Assembly: GCA_964416315.1 (NCBI GenBank)
Contig: CAYQDR010000046.1
Location: 1-32,259 of the forward strand
DNA length: 32,259 bases
Reading direction: 5' to 3'
DNA from: CAYQDR01 sp964416315
GTDB taxonomy: Bacteria > Methylomirabilota > Methylomirabilia > Rokubacteriales > DASRDR01
Made by a program: the position numbers and the translations under genes. This document shows, piece by piece, positions 31,517 to 32,259 of this stretch (positions are counted from its first letter, which is position 1; each line of letters starts with the position of its first letter). Under the pieces are notes generated by a model, which made no database searches, was not told where the DNA came from, and worked only from the letters and a program-made list of their open reading frames with translations.

Positions 31517-32197
31517 TCACGGTCCCCGGCGCGGGAGCGGCGTCGCCTCGGCCCTCGTGCCGAGCGCGCGGCGCAGATCGCTGGTCACCTGCTCGGCTGA
31601 TGCCGCGGGAAGGATGTAGAGCCCGCTGACCCGGCCGGGCTGGTTGAGGAGCTTCTGCGCGGTCGGCAGGAGGACGAGCACCTGATCGTCCGTGTTGGGA
31701 TCGCCCGTCGCGTAGATCCCGACGATCGCGAAGCCCTGGTCGCCGACGATGATCGGGGGGAAATGGTTCTTGGTGAGCATGGCCGGGATGCTCAAGCCCA
31801 GGGCGGTCTTGTTCTTCTGGGCGAAGGTCTTGCCGACGACCATGGCCTCCGGCGCATCCCCCGCCTCGAAGCCCCGGCCCTGAACGATGGCGACCGGTAA
31901 GATCTCATTTCCAGACCTGAGGTGCAGCGTCGGGCTCGGCTCCACGCCGATCACCCGCACCCCGTCGCTCGCCTTGCCCTCGAGGAAGGACTCGACGTGG
32001 CCGACGTTGGGCACCGTCCGGAGCCGCTCGCGAATCGCCTCCGGGAGGACGCCGCCGCCTCGCGCCCGCACGTACACGACGGCCCCCGCCTTGGCGGGGC
32101 TGCCCGGGGTGGCCTGCGCCGCGGCGAGTGCGGGACTCATTGGCAACAGCACGAGCGTCGACACGAGGATCAGGCCGAGTCGCGTTCGGCGAACCAT
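31517..32197 (-). CDS. secreted MacB periplasmic-core-like protein without membrane domain
   Basis: A 226-residue protein with a signal peptide (LGLILVSTLVLLPMSPALA, cleavage near residue 28). The mature part resembles the extracytoplasmic core of MacB/FtsX-type ABC permeases: VRVIGVEPSP, ILPVAIVQGRGFEAGDAPEAMVVGKTFA, and VLLPTAQKLLNQPGRVSGLYI. The flanking membrane helices and the ATPase found with true permeases are missing. It could be a soluble periplasmic partner. GGAGGG precedes ATG 32197. It is the first gene of the CcdA-selenoprotein operon, which begins from the promoter at 32219-32247. Function unknown. Confidence 0.6.
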   Translation of the reverse strand: MVRRTRLGLILVSTLVLLPMSPALAAAQATPGSPAKAGAVVYVRARGGGVLPEAIRERLRTVPNVGHVESFLEGKASDGVRVIGVEPSPTLHLRSGNEILPVAIVQGRGFEAGDAPEAMVVGKTFAQKNKTALGLSIPAMLTKNHFPPIIVGDQGFAIVGIYATGDPNTDDQVLVLLPTAQKLLNQPGRVSGLYILPAASAEQVTSDLRRALGTRAEATPLPRRGP

Positions 32198-32212
32198 CGT
32201 CGGCCCTCCGTG

Positions 32213-32230
32213 CGCCGGGTTAAACCGGCG
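32213..32230. promoter_or_regulatory. inverted-repeat operator over the -10 box
   Basis: CGCCGG (32213-32218) and CCGGCG (32225-32230) are perfect arms around GTTAAA, which is the -10 hexamer on the minus strand. The transcription start would be near 32212, so this is better explained as a repressor site than as an RNA hairpin. Confidence 0.5.
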
Positions 32231-32247
32231 AGGTGTTGCGAATGCAA
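32219..32247 (-). promoter_or_regulatory. candidate promoter of the CcdA-selenoprotein operon
   Basis: TTGCAT (32247-32242) and TTTAAC (32224-32219) are 17 bases apart on the minus strand, three of six and four of six matches. The leader to ATG 32197 would be about 15 bases and contains GGAGGG. The -10 lies between the arms of the inverted repeat at 32213-32230. The remaining 12 bases to the window end show nothing further. Confidence 0.45.
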
Positions 32248-32259
32248 GAGTCGTACGGT

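Noticed and set aside
30665..31520. Frame that runs through ccdA and ends at the UGA of the MerP-like gene
   Set aside because: Its upstream part is a shadow of ccdA, which has intact helices and redox cysteines in the other frame; only the portion from 30638 is real.

Overview
This is a very high-GC bacterial window with no tRNA, rRNA, CRISPR array or insertion sequence that I could recognise. The gene set includes a bifunctional transaldolase/glucose-6-phosphate isomerase, bacterial-type selenocysteine insertion hairpins, a PAC2-family protein and many ATGA/GTGA stop-start overlaps. It fits an uncultured soil or sediment lineage such as Candidatus Rokubacteria/Methylomirabilota. That placement is inference. 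The window contains a 100-base run of N (7948-8047), so it is a scaffold.

Plus strand, 1-4954: a thiamine-diphosphate enzyme of the acetolactate-synthase class, a frameshifted remnant of a methyltransferase gene, a VapBC-like toxin-antitoxin pair on the minus strand with a periodic operator, and a glycogen-debranching glucosidase. From 5016 to 14647 lies a sugar-phosphate region: an NDH-2/HD-GYP fusion, a transketolase fragment, a repeat cluster with the assembly gap, tal-pgi, gnd, a zwf fragment, fbp, pgl and an aldolase fragment. Four joins in this region cut through genes (about 6333, 7330, 12038 and 14550). They are either real deletions or assembly chimeras.

From 14623 to 22818: a histidine kinase and OmpR/PhoB-type regulator, bracketed by two sets of 11-bp-spaced TGAYR repeats, then a radical SAM/SPASM enzyme, a DoxX-like protein, two glycosyltransferases, a diheme cytochrome c and a secreted beta-domain protein. 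From 22953 to 26662: a sulfurtransferase with its own promoter, a PAC2 protein, an M23 peptidase and an NAD-dependent epimerase.

Minus strand, 32197 down to 26685: the most unusual part. A secreted MacB-core-like protein and a CcdA-type membrane protein precede a short exported MerP-like protein whose metal-binding motif reads GMVC-S-A-UGA. The UGA stands where MerP has its second cysteine, and the frame continues with a complete MerP fold. Next comes a THEP1-type NTPase with no canonical start codon, then a second selenoprotein whose frame contains UGA-Gly-Ser-Cys (UGSC family), followed by its partner gene. Each UGA sits at or one base from the base of a two-tier hairpin with an apical loop about 20 bases downstream, as expected for bacterial SECIS elements. 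A conventional annotation would truncate or miss both selenoproteins. The run ends with a small CxxC protein and a squalene/phytoene synthase.
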